From: Cryptomeria japonica
Lineage: Eukaryota > Streptophyta > Pinopsida > Cupressales > Cupressaceae
Direction of reading: 5' to 3'
DNA length: 64,000 bases
Assembly: GCF_030272615.1 (NCBI RefSeq)
Contig: NC_081413.1
Coordinates: 562,262,010 to 562,326,009 of the forward strand
In this document: positions 9,090 through 18,806 of the stretch, one piece after another
How the letters are laid out: each line of letters starts with the position of its first letter
How positions within the stretch are numbered: the stretch's first letter is position 1
Made by a program: the position numbers and the translations under genes
Notes under the pieces: generated by a model
Databases searched by the model: none
What the model saw: the letters and a program-made list of their open reading frames with translations, nothing else
Told to the model about the DNA's origin: nothing

Positions 9090-9644
9090 TTGCCTATGCT
9101 GGAGTCACGGGAGAGATTCCCGTCGACTCAGAGGTTGCGACTTGAGTTGACAGTCGAGGACCGAGCTGCGATTGAGGCTATGGGATTGAGACATATTTTG
9201 TATGTGCTTGAGTTTTGGGTGAACATGGGATTGCTAACTGCATTGGCGGAGAGGTGGCACTCCGAGACTTTCACATTTCATTTGCCGATGGGTGAGATGA
9301 CAGTCACCCTGGAGGATGTATACCGGATCCTGAGGATATCGATCGATGGGGAGCTGATTCCCTATGATCAAGATGGAGACCAGGAGGCCCTAAGACAAGT
9401 GTTCTGGGATCCGGGACTAGAGATGAGGGTGGGACATGTGGCATGGGACACGATGACACAAACAAGATTAGCACTACCAGTAGTATTGGCAGGAGTGATC
9501 AGTGGGTTCCTCTGTTTGGATAGGGTGACACGAGGGGTGGCTGCAGAGGACGCAGGGGCCACAAGGGATGATCTTGGGGTGGGTCCTTCTAGGGCTCAGA
9601 CTCCGTCGAGGCTAGCCGGCTCTAAGGAAGAGAGTTCATCATAG
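9090..9644 (+). CDS. Plant mobile domain (PMD) protein fragment, antisense ORF of a Tat element
   Basis: PMD proteins (MAIN family in host genomes) act in the nucleus in silencing and genome stability, and PMDs are also carried by plant retroelements. This 184-residue frame has the diagnostic run WVNMGLLTALAERWHSETFT, then FHLPMGEMTVTLEDVYRIL and SIDGELIPYD at residues about 45-95, followed by a weaker part (MRVGHVAWD, VISGFLCLDRV). The C-terminal 35 residues are Ser/Ala/Gly-rich. It is shorter than usual PMDs (about 300-400 residues), so the C-terminal half seems lost. It lies on the strand opposite to the neighbouring gag-pol, in the 3' region of element 2, which suggests an element-borne ORF rather than a host gene. 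Confidence 0.7.
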   Translation: MPMLESRERFPSTQRLRLELTVEDRAAIEAMGLRHILYVLEFWVNMGLLTALAERWHSETFTFHLPMGEMTVTLEDVYRILRISIDGELIPYDQDGDQEALRQVFWDPGLEMRVGHVAWDTMTQTRLALPVVLAGVISGFLCLDRVTRGVAAEDAGATRDDLGVGPSRAQTPSRLAGSKEESSS

Positions 9645-9748
9645 CCATAGAGGGCTCCCTATGTATCAATATTGTACCATTTTGTATGATGATGTAGACA
9701 CCTCCAGGTGATTGTAGCCATATGATTTTGACATCATTGTATCATGAC

Positions 9749-9752
<4 letters not shown>

Positions 9753-9815
<63 letters not shown>
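9753..9815. repeat. (TA)n microsatellite
   Basis: About 31 uninterrupted TA dinucleotides stand between the PMD frame and an ATGCAAATG-rich region. The tyrosine/isoleucine open frame across it is an artefact. Confidence 0.97.
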
Positions 9816-9819
<4 letters not shown>

Positions 9820-11157
9820 TGATTCATCTTTGCAGAAGCTATATGCATGCATACCTATGTGATGTATGTTTCTATGTGATGCTTATGATATGGATACAAA
9901 TATGTATATGATGCAATGCAATATATTTTTTTGTTCTGTTATGTTTTATATGTGTATGCATGATGCAAATGTGAATGTATGTAATGCAGATGAATATGAT
10001 AATGCAAATGTAAATTGTGCTAACAGGGGTTGTGTGCAGGATGTGATGCAATTGTGATATCTATATGTATGTATGAAATGCTTATATGTGGTAATGCAGG
10101 TGCAAACTACATGAAATGCAAATGTTATTGGTGTGTCATTATACTCAGTCATGTGATAGCAGGCTACGCGGACTCAAGAAGGACGATGGAAGTCAATCAA
10201 GAAAGGGGGATGAAAGATAGAAGATATGAACGTGAAAGAGCTTCTTGTGTGTTATCATCATTGAGCTTTATTATGGAAAGTAGGTTATGACAATTGAGGC
10301 ATATGTTTGACCCAAAAAGTCATTGTACATATTTGCATGGAGATAAGACAGTCACAAACAAGGAATGCCCCAGTTCACACTAGACTCACAGTGTCCTCAT
10401 ATCCTTGGACAAGTCATAGCATTACTAAAAGACAATTCACAGACAACAAATACAAATAGGTGATGATACCCCATCCTCGCCTTTCTAGTCAAAGACATCC
10501 TGGAGATAGAATCTCTAGTCAGAGACATCTCGGAAAAGATAAAAGACATGTCACCAAAAAAAGATGAAATCAAAAGAAAACCAAGACTTGACACCAACAT
10601 CCACTATAGCCCTCAAGTTTAGTGTCTCTTATCACTTGTATAAGTCTTATTTGATTGTGGTCACAATGTTTACTTTCACAAAAGGATAGATAGCACTGAA
10701 CCATAATGTTGTCTAAGTCTGTTGAAAGATTTGATTTGTTGAAGCCCATTGTTGTTGTTGTGTCTCATCTAAAATTGACTGAATCCATGAAACTGATACT
10801 TTATTGTGGAGAAGATGAAACTTTATTGCGGATCTATGATACAAATGTTGCTTTATTGCAGATTGTGCGCGAATAGACTGAAGAAAGCTGGAAGAAACTA
10901 TACTCCTCGAAACATGTGATGTTCTCAGTTCCACACCCATCACTAGATGTAGGATTTGCCTTAGCCACAGATAGGATTTGATTTATTATGGATGGAAAGG
11001 GAGGTTTATTACGAATGGCTAACCAATCTTGGGTAGATCAATAACAAGCCATGATGGGAATGGGTAAGTTTATTATGGATCAATTGGTCATGAGTGTGTG
11101 CAAAGTGAAAGGATGAAAGTGGATCCTGAAGGAGGGAGGAGCAATGTCTCTACGCAT

Positions 11158-11307
11158 GGCGCCGGTGACCCAGTTTTCACCATGGTACTTGCCCAAGGCG
11201 CCACGGAAGTGGTTTTCACCATTGGACGAAATTATTTCTCTTTACTTTTTTCGGTTTTTCAATGTTTTCTATGTCACAAGGCGCCTGTTTGCTAGGTTTT
11301 CACCAAG
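11158..11307. repeat. Three GGCGCC-N(10-11)-TTTTCACCA units
   Basis: GGCGCC begins at 11158, 11197 and 11280. Each is followed after 10 or 11 variable bases by TTTTCACCA. The block lies just beyond the integrase stop of element 2, in an otherwise AT-rich stretch. Confidence 0.75.
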
Positions 11308-11371
11308 TAACGATTTTTTTTGTTTTTATAATTTTTTTTTTTGTATTTTTGAATTAGGATACTCTGAAGAG

Positions 11372-12925
11372 CTATCTGTAAAACTTGCGAAGGTGCATGT
11401 TGTTGATAGGATCCTCCAAAGGTTGACCTTCTGTAGTTGAGAGTTGATATGCCCCAGATCCATATGCTGCTGTAATGATGTAAGGACCAAGCCAATTTGG
11501 TTCGAACTTGCCCTTCTTCTCTCTATCTTGCTGATTTTTGGGATTTTCTCTGAGAACTAAATCCCCTACCTCAAATGTGCGAGGCTTGACTTTGTAATTG
11601 TAGCTGCATTGTTTCTTGACTGAATGATGTGTAGCTTGAGTGACTGTCTTCCTTGATAAAGGAATTGATATAGAATTACTAGTGTGTGGACTCCGTAGGC
11701 CCATATGTGTGTCACCTAAAGAAGTTTGGGCATCCCTGATAACAAAGTCCTTCAAGAAAGCTCCATTAAAGGTCCATGATGTATCGCCAGAAGGGAATGG
11801 ATGTGTGAAACAAGTGGATAAGTGATGAAGGCTTATGATTGAGAAAATAAGTGAAAGTAGGATAGCATGATGGAGACTTAGGATCAACAAGTATGCTTTT
11901 TGACTTGAAATTTTAGAAATTTTGCCCCTAGTTATTTTGATATTAGGGGAGATCAACTCTTGCTCTTTTTGCTTCATAGGATTTTTATCCTTGACCTTGA
12001 TTTTTGCAGAGTCCAATAGCTTTTGATTTCGATTTGGAATAAAGGACTTTTCTTTATTTTTTACTTTTAGATTTTTCTTTTCAAAGCTTGATTTGTCATC
12101 CCCAATGAGTAAGGGCTTTTCTAGTTCTTGTTGATCCAATTCTGGGAGAGGAATGAAAATGGAATGAGCAGATGATATGGTAAGGCTATGTGAGTTCTCA
12201 AGAGGGTTGGCGATACACTCAATAGATTCTTTGCTGGAACCACTCTTAGGGCTATTGATATCAAGAGTTGCTTGCACCACTAAAGGAGATTTGCATTCAG
12301 ACTTAGTAGCCACAACACTAGGTGGTTCACACCCAATTCCTTGCAAATTATTTATAGATTGTTCTTGTTGACTGAATACCTTAGGAGATAGTGGGAGTTG
12401 ATCAACATGAAAGATATACTCACCACATCCCAGGTCTTTAATCTTGATCTTTTCTTTGATCTCTGCTTGCTTTGATGTAGAAGGTTTTAATGACTCAGGA
12501 TCCACAAATGCTGAAGATGGGACAACTTCTCGATTGATTGGTATTGTTATTTTTGATCCAGGTCGCAGATTGTTGCAATATATGAATGGATTTGGGTCAG
12601 CTTTCATGGTCACTTCAACTCCATTGTGTGGAAACTTGATACATCGATGATATGTAGATGGTACTGCACCAATCTCATGAATCCATGGACGTCCTAGCAA
12701 TATGTTGTATGTGAGATCCAAGTCTAGGACTTGACAAACCACATCCTTCGTAATTGGCCCAACTCGGAGAGGTAAAATGATTGTGCCTTTGGATGAATGC
12801 TCTTCATCATCATATGTCTTGATGGTGATTTTGTTTGTAGAATTCACAATTTTATCAGAATATCCCAATTGTTTAATTGTGCTCGATGTACAAATATTCA
12901 GACCTGCTCCTCCATCTATCAGGAC
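11372..12925 (-). pseudogene. Protease, unrelated central segment and integrase C-terminus of element 2
   Basis: The open part has 498 residues from 12868. Residues 1-150 match the protease of element 1 (ILLGRPWIHE at 57-65); the active-site DGGAG lies upstream of 12868 behind a stop. From about residue 151 the match ends. Residues 151-400 are Ser/Lys-rich with a hydrophobic run AYLLILSLHHAILLSLIFSI (325-344, about 11837-11896) that could cross a membrane. Residues about 405-498 are the integrase tail: PRTFEVGDLVLRENPKN, PNWLGPYIIT, GAYQLSTTEGQPL, ending NNMHLRKFYR. No RT, RNase H or integrase core lies between. The gene is therefore not just frameshifted but rebuilt, by deletion or by acquisition of foreign sequence. 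Confidence 0.75.
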
Positions 12926-14581
12926 TCATTTGATTCTATGTTTGTGTATGAAGGCTTCAATGTGTAAAGGTGCATTATGTGGCTGACTTACGGAGGCGTC
13001 ATCGGCTTCTGTGAATGTAAGGGAGTGTGGAATGGAAAGGTATCCCACCATGGCTTGAAACTGGTCCACGTTCAGATTAGTAGGGATAGAAGTGTCTCTC
13101 AAAGTTTTGTCAAGAATGGATTTATGTGCGGGGGATATGCGCAAGAGCTCAAGTATGGAGATGAGCACAAGTGTCTTCCCTAACTGTTCTACAAGGTCAT
13201 ACTCAAGTTTGGTTGATGAAGAAGTGGTGTTTTTAGTTGAAGCACCTAGCAAAGTAATTTTACCTCGACGGGTTGTAACATGACATTCAGAAGTAGGTTC
13301 GGAAGATGATCCAACACCTTTTAGGACAATCTTGGGTCTCTGAGTAGGATTCTCAGGGTTTTTGTCCTTGATGATAATAGTAGAGACATAATTGTCCATC
13401 GAGATGTGATTAATGGTTGAATCATAGTTGTAATGTTCTCTAGTATAGTTGGTTTGATCATCTATGGCTTTAGCTTTTCCCTTGTCATGCTTTGGGAACG
13501 GTTCCTTAAACATTTCATGTTCTTGATTGGAGGAATGTCCTTCAATCTCAATGTCACCTCTATCAATGAGATCTTGTATGATGTTCTTCAGTCGATGACA
13601 ATTTCCTGTCTTATGACCCTTGCTCTTATGAAATTCACAATACTCATCATCATTCCACCAATTTGGTTTAACCTTTGGTTCATATGGAGGAAAATCTGGA
13701 ACTATGATTACCTTGTTTGCCAATAGCTTTTTGAAAACTGACTCAAGTGGTTCTCCCAATGGGGTGTACTTCCTTCGTGATCTAGAAGTTGTTTGAGTAT
13801 TCACTTGATTGTTTGTATAACTTGATCCCGAAAAGATGAATTTGGGTCGCACTGTGTTGGCATCAACAACACCATCATTGACTGTGTTCTTGTTTTTATT
13901 CCAAAAACTTGGCTTGTCTTTTCCTTTAAAGTCATCTTTGTTTTCCTTGAATATCTTAATAACTCCTTGTTCAATTAGGACCTTTTCTATTGCTAAGCCT
14001 TTTTCAATAATGTCCCTGAAGGTGGACAAACAAGCTTTCCTTAGATCATAGCCAATGTCTTTGTTAACGTTTTGTGTGAACATCTCTACCATTTGTTTTT
14101 GTGGAATTTCACAAGAGCATCTGCTAGCTAGATTCCTCCATCTTTGTAAAAATGATGCAAAAGACTCTCCCTCTTTTTGCTTGGTGTTGCAAAAAGTAGT
14201 GACTGATATGTCTGTCTCTATATTGTAGGAGAAATGTTGAATAAATGCCTCTGCTAAGTCACCCCATGACTTAATACCAGGTGGGAGTTGGGAGGACCAT
14301 TCCATAGCTTGATCACCTAAGCTTTGTGGGAATAATCTTATCAAATATGTCTCTTCTACTACTACCTCAATGCAAGCTATGAAAAACAGTCTTATGTGTG
14401 CCTTAGGATCCCCTTTTCCTCTATACTTATCAAATTTAGGCGTCACAAAGTGTGTAGGAAATGGAGGCATTGGAATGCTCTTGTCGAATGGATAAGGACA
14501 TATGTCTCTCATTGTGTATGTTGGCTTTGGTGTATTTATGTCCTCCATTTTCTTTTGTAACTCCCTGATTTGTTGCTCCAA
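12926..14581 (-). pseudogene. Gag capsid, knuckle and protease start of element 2
   Basis: The 551-residue frame joins what is broken in element 1: capsid domain (KFDKYRGKGDPKAHIRLFF, SLGDQAMEWSSQLPP, SWGDLAEAFIQHFS), a TSRSRRKYTPLGEPL junction, knuckle YCEFHKSKGHKTGNC, then HVTTRRGKITLLG and the protease lead-in VDQFQAMVGYLSIPHSLTF. Gag and protease are therefore one reading frame in this family. It stops at TGA 12926-12928, two codons before the protease LIDGG motif, where element 1 has CGA. Upstream a TGA near 14599 cuts it from the gag N-terminus. Confidence 0.85.
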
Positions 14582-14599
14582 ATTTCTCTTAGGTGGAGA

Positions 14600-15483
14600 T
14601 CAACTTCTTGGACCATACCCCATGCTTGAGGCACCAATTGGAGGAGAAGCATGTTGCATATATGGATGATATTGATCATACACATGTTCATATGGAGGAG
14701 GTCTATAGTGATGCTGCATATATCGACCACTTGGTATAGATTCATGTTGAGGAACGAAATATCTATTTTGTCCATGTATACCATACTCTACAGGCATGTC
14801 ATGTTCTAATGTGTTGCCCCCAAATTTGACACGGGGTTTCCTTGTGTCCAAATTTTGAGCATGCCTTTGAATATCCAATTGCTTTGGTGGTTGATCCTTA
14901 GCATTTGTATGTGATTGAGCACATCTTTCTGCCTAAGACTTCCATAATGGTTTGTGAAGGTGAGTATCATATGCTTGACCATGTGTATGTGGGACCTCTG
15001 GTTTTTGAAACAAAGATGATCGTGATTCAGACACAAGATGTGGTCATCTATTTCCTCCACTATTAGGCCTCCTTTGATCCATGTTGGAGTGAGTTTGTTG
15101 CAAAGGTAGATTTTCCATTATTTGAGACATGTCAAAATCATGATGTATCTTGGCTCCACTTTGTGCCATCATTTGTAAGAAGTATTGTCTATCTCTCTCA
15201 TTATTTCCTCAATCAGTCGATTGAAGCGGGGGTCCATAATGGATTCTTCCACATTTGCTGAATGTACTAAAAAGTTGTCCATATTGTCATTGTGTGTATC
15301 ATTGTTGTTTGTAGTGTCCATGTTCTCAACACTTGGAATGTTTCTGTAGGCATCCATGTCAGGTAATGTGTTATGATCAGTATTGAAAAAGACATCATTG
15401 TCATACTCATAAGAACTCATGTTTGCAGACTCTTGAGCCTCTTTAGTTTCTCTACTAGATTTTTGAAGATGAGTTTCAACCAT
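14600..15483 (-). pseudogene. Gag N-terminal part of element 2, frameshifted
   Basis: It starts at 15483 with MVETHLQKSSRETKEAQESA, the counterpart of the gag start at 5776. The frame holds to about 15200, where RRDRQYF of element 1 becomes REIDNTSYK, a one-base shift. The following Q/Y/P-rich part (IQRHAQNLDTRKPRVKFGGN in 14600-14878) is in another phase, and stops occur near 14935. The region is low complexity in both elements. Confidence 0.8.
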
Positions 15484-16224
15484 GAACTAGGTATTGACCA
15501 AGATGTGTGAGACTAGATGAAAATGGAAAAAGTATGGAAGACCAAGAGTTGGATGGAGTGTAAATGAATCTGAGGTGTACTTGCAATGTCCAAAGTGTAA
15601 GACCAAGTATGTATGTAGTAGAGTAGGTGTGACTTCCAAAGAGAGGATAGTTTCTCTTGATGAGGTAAGTTGACCTTGACTCTAAGTAAGACCAAATGAG
15701 ACCCAAAGGTGATAGAACTTGATGAGGGACCACTTAGCAAAGTGTTGTTGTATGTAGTGTGTTGACAAAGTATGATGAGGACAAGCAAGTGACCTTTTGA
15801 CTCAAGTTTAGACAAGTGTGAATGTAAAGCAAGATGTGAAGCAATGATGGACTGTGTGAGACCCAAAGACAAGTTGAATGCTAGATGAAAACCTGGAGAA
15901 ACAACCTAGGAAGCTCAAGAATTCCGAAACTGATTGCTCTTGTTTGCTAGACTGTAAAAAATTTCCAATTTGTGAAGTTGTTGGTTGTGAGCAAATCTGA
16001 ATGTTTGACTATTTTTCGTGACAAGAGGACACAATGTTGATGAGGACTCAATGTTTACAAGTGTTTAGACTGACAATGACTCCAAGAAAAGTGTGTTGTT
16101 TGATGTAAAATTATTTTGCATACACTTGAAGACACAAAAGACACAATGTTTTGCCGTTTGGTCTTGAATGTTTGAATGTTTAAAATAAGTCAAGCACAAT
16201 TCTTATGGCTGGCCAAGATAATAG

Positions 16225-16569
16225 TTGTTGATCCCACATGGAGTTTTACCCCCGAGGCTATGCTATTCAGAGCGGATACTTAGATGCTTGACCTCATTGG
16301 TTCCACCCTCGGCACTCACTTCTCAGGTCAGCCAAGCATCAGTCCCCATGAAAACTCCCCGTGGTGAACTTTGTATCTCTACTAAGAACTGTATGTGTGT
16401 GGGCCGCTACCAGAGGTCCGACCTCCTGCCTCAACAACTAGAAGGATTTTGGCTTCTAAAACAAAAAGGTGCTAGTAAGGGCATCTGCTCATGTGGCCAT
16501 ACATGCGGCACTTTCAGCTCTATAAATACAAAAGGCTCCCAGCCGGTAGGGGTTATGCCCTACAACTGA
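16225..16569 (+). CDS. Antisense 114-codon open frame in leader, second copy, function unknown
   Basis: This has the same start, length and most residues as the frame at 6692-7036; substitutions are scattered and no stop has arisen in either copy. No known domain is recognised. The open frame may be a by-product of conserved leader DNA. Confidence 0.3.
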   Translation: MLIPHGVLPPRLCYSERILRCLTSLVPPSALTSQVSQASVPMKTPRGELCISTKNCMCVGRYQRSDLLPQQLEGFWLLKQKGASKGICSCGHTCGTFSSINTKGSQPVGVMPYN

Positions 16570-17035
16570 TCAAATAAATTTGATCGAACGGGTTTATGGG
16601 GAGACATAGTGTCGGTATGAACTAATCAACACACGTTATTCATAGTTTTCACCATGAATACAGTTATTTATAGTGGTTTGGAAGAAGATGGCTTTTCTTT
16701 TGCTACCACTTGGGTCATTCTCTTCTCACTAGTAGTCCTAATGACCACACGGGAAGACAGGCCCTCTAAAGATTAAACAAAAAAAGCCTATTGCTCAAGA
16801 CACAAAAGACAATGATTCGATTTTAGTGCACCAATTGAAGTGTTTGCTAGTCTATGAAAACAATGCACACAATAAAAATCCAAAAACCCTTGCCAAGGAC
16901 CTACAACAAAGATTTATTAGTATTTTGGATTGTTTCAAATGATCACCCCTTCCTGCAAGCACACAAGTTAGATAAATTTTAGATCCAAAAGACTTTGTGA
17001 AATAGGGGCCTTCAATAATGCATTTTGTTGACCAA

Positions 17036-17935
17036 TTCAAATATCTGATTCATCATAAGAAAAGACCACCTGTAAAATTTCAAGAGATTTCCAGAAATGT
17101 AAGAAAATCCAAAAAAATTGCTAATTTGCTCCAAAAATTAATTTTTTATGAAAAATCATAAACAAATCATATAAAATGTAAAATCCATCCAAAAAATCTG
17201 AAATTTTTATTGGAGAGTCCTAATGGTCTTCCAAACCTACATAAAAAAGCTTCTGTAACAAATCCAAGTAGTTTGTGAGATATGAGTAAAATAATGCAAA
17301 ACCCTAATTTTCAAAGATCTGATTTTTGAGGAATTATTTTGCATCAAATTTGAAATCAAAAAGAATATATCCTATGTATAATTCTCAGAGATTTCCAAAA
17401 ATGTAGGAAAATCCAAAAAAATCGCTAATTTTCTCTCAAAATTAATTTTTTATTAAAAATCATAAAAAATTCATATAAATTGAAAAATTGATCCAAAAAA
17501 TCTGAAATTTTTGTTGAATCCTTCTGATACTTTTCTTGACTTTTAAAAAAAAATTGATGCCAAACGTTGAAGCCGTTTGTGAGATCTGATCAAAATAAGG
17601 AAAGACCCTAATTTTTAAAGATCTGATTTTTAGGGAAATATTTTGTATCAAAATTAAAATCACAAAAAAAAGATCCTATGTATAATTATGAGATATTTCC
17701 AAAAATGTAAGAAAATCCAAATCATTCTCTCATTTTCTCTCAAAATTAATTTTTTATGAAAAATCATGAAAAATTCATAGAAAATGAAAATTATCTCCAA
17801 AAAATCTGAATTTTGTATTGAGAGCTCCTGATACTTTCTTCAACCTGAAAAAAAAATTTGGTACAAAATTTCCTAGCCGTTTGTGAGATATGATCAAATC
17901 TCTCCAAGATCTTGATTTTTGGTCCAAAACCCTAG
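17036..17935. repeat. Three tandem units of about 303 bp in the leader of element 2
   Basis: The shared words ATGTAAGAAAATCC / ATGTAGGAAAATCC recur at 17098, 17401 and 17705, followed each time by AAAATTAATTTTTTAT, CAAAAAATCTGAA and a GTTTGTGAGATATGA-like end. Units differ by scattered substitutions, so the duplication is not recent. It has no counterpart in element 1. Confidence 0.85.
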
Positions 17936-18024
17936 CTGCACAAGGTTATTCTCCAAATTGTTTTACAAAACAGCAATATAGGGTTAGAAAAATCTACAAA
18001 AAACACAGATATAACAAAAATCCA

Positions 18025-18043
18025 TGTCCCACGAGGCGTGCCA
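18025..18043 (-). promoter_or_regulatory. Primer binding site of element 2
   Basis: On the minus strand TGGCACGCCTCGTGGGACA lies three bases from the LTR end. It differs from the site in element 1 at only a few bases. Confidence 0.65.
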
Positions 18044-18046
18044 AAA

Positions 18047-18806
18047 TTTTAATGGTGAAAATGGATAACAATAATAACAAAATTGAAAGGCTAAATGAAT
18101 TCAACCACCAAACCCTAGCCTAACAACAACAAAGATCCACCATAACATATGAAGATTACCTAAGACAATAAATATCAAATGAAATCACAAAGATTATACC
18201 ATTACATTTCCAATAGGGTTTTGATCTCCATTGATCTTGGTTGACATATTTGCTCTCAGATTTTATGTGCACAAGAGCTCAACAAAGAACGGAATGTGGT
18301 TGCAAGTAGGATCGTAGTGTAGTCAAGTGCATAAAATGATTAGCTAGGTTGATTAGGGTTTGATAATGAAGGAAGCATCTCCTTATATAGAAGACACAAA
18401 TATGAAATGGAGGGATAAGATTGAGAGGTGTAAAAGGAGGTCGGCTATGATTAGAGGGTAGGTAGAAGAAATAATAAAATAATGAAAGAGATAGGTAGTG
18501 TAGGAATTAAGAGATGAATGACATGTGTCATGGGTAGAAAAAGGCTAATGAATTAATTAAATAAATAAAGATTTATTTAATTAATAGAAGAAATGAGATC
18601 AATTAAATAAATAAATATTTATTTAATTTAGGAAAAGGATAATTTAAATAAATAAATGTATTTATTCAAATGAGAAATAAGGCTAGAAGAGGATAAATGA
18701 ATTAATTAAATAAATAAAGATTTATTTAATTAATAGAAGAATTAGGCTTAGATAATTAAATAAATAAAATATTTATTTAATTAGACTGACAATTTTGGGT
18801 GTCTAC
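18047..18806 (-). repeat. 5' LTR of element 2
   Basis: It begins TGTAGACACCCAAAATTGTC on the minus strand and is 760 bp. Its last two bases are AA where the sister LTR has CA. A TATA box CTATATAAGG (complement of 18381-18390) stands about 420 bases from the LTR start. The AT palindromes at 18550-18782 fill the start of U3. Its right end abuts the coding region of LINE 1, so the element inserted into that LINE. Confidence 0.88.

Larger units (their letters stand above)
9645..11371. other. Non-coding 3' region of element 2
   Basis: It contains (TA)n at 9753-9815, a stretch of ATGCAAATG-like words (about 9840-10130), scattered TTTATTGYGGAT-like words (10800-11085), three GGCGCC...TTTTCACCA units (11158-11307), and a T-rich tract (11317-11357). 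No convincing gene lies on either strand. Confidence 0.6.
15484..18024 (-). other. Leader of element 2
   Basis: The gag-proximal part (15484-15950) and the block 16200-16990 match the leader of element 1. Instead of the second CAGACGC array it has about 900 bases of AT-rich sequence made of three 303-bp tandem units (17036-17935). The 114-codon plus-strand frame at 16225-16569 is the counterpart of 6692-7036. I see no sense coding region. Confidence 0.7.
8756..18806 (-). mobile_element. Tat-like Ty3/gypsy element 2, pol-replaced relative of element 1
   Basis: The 5' LTR is 18047-18806, inserted into LINE 1. Minus-strand order is primer site, leader, gag, protease, an unrelated 250-residue segment, then only the C-terminal end of integrase. 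RT, RNase H and the integrase core are absent, so it would depend on enzymes of relatives. Downstream of pol are a plus-strand PMD frame and tandem hairpins; antisense extra ORFs after pol are known in plant Tat elements. The left limit is uncertain: either it shares the LTR at 7998-8755 as its 3' LTR, or element 1 sits inside its 3' region and its true end lies outside the window. Confidence 0.7.

Noticed and set aside
9666-9848. Open frame of repeated YI residues
   Set aside because: Product of the (TA)n tract.
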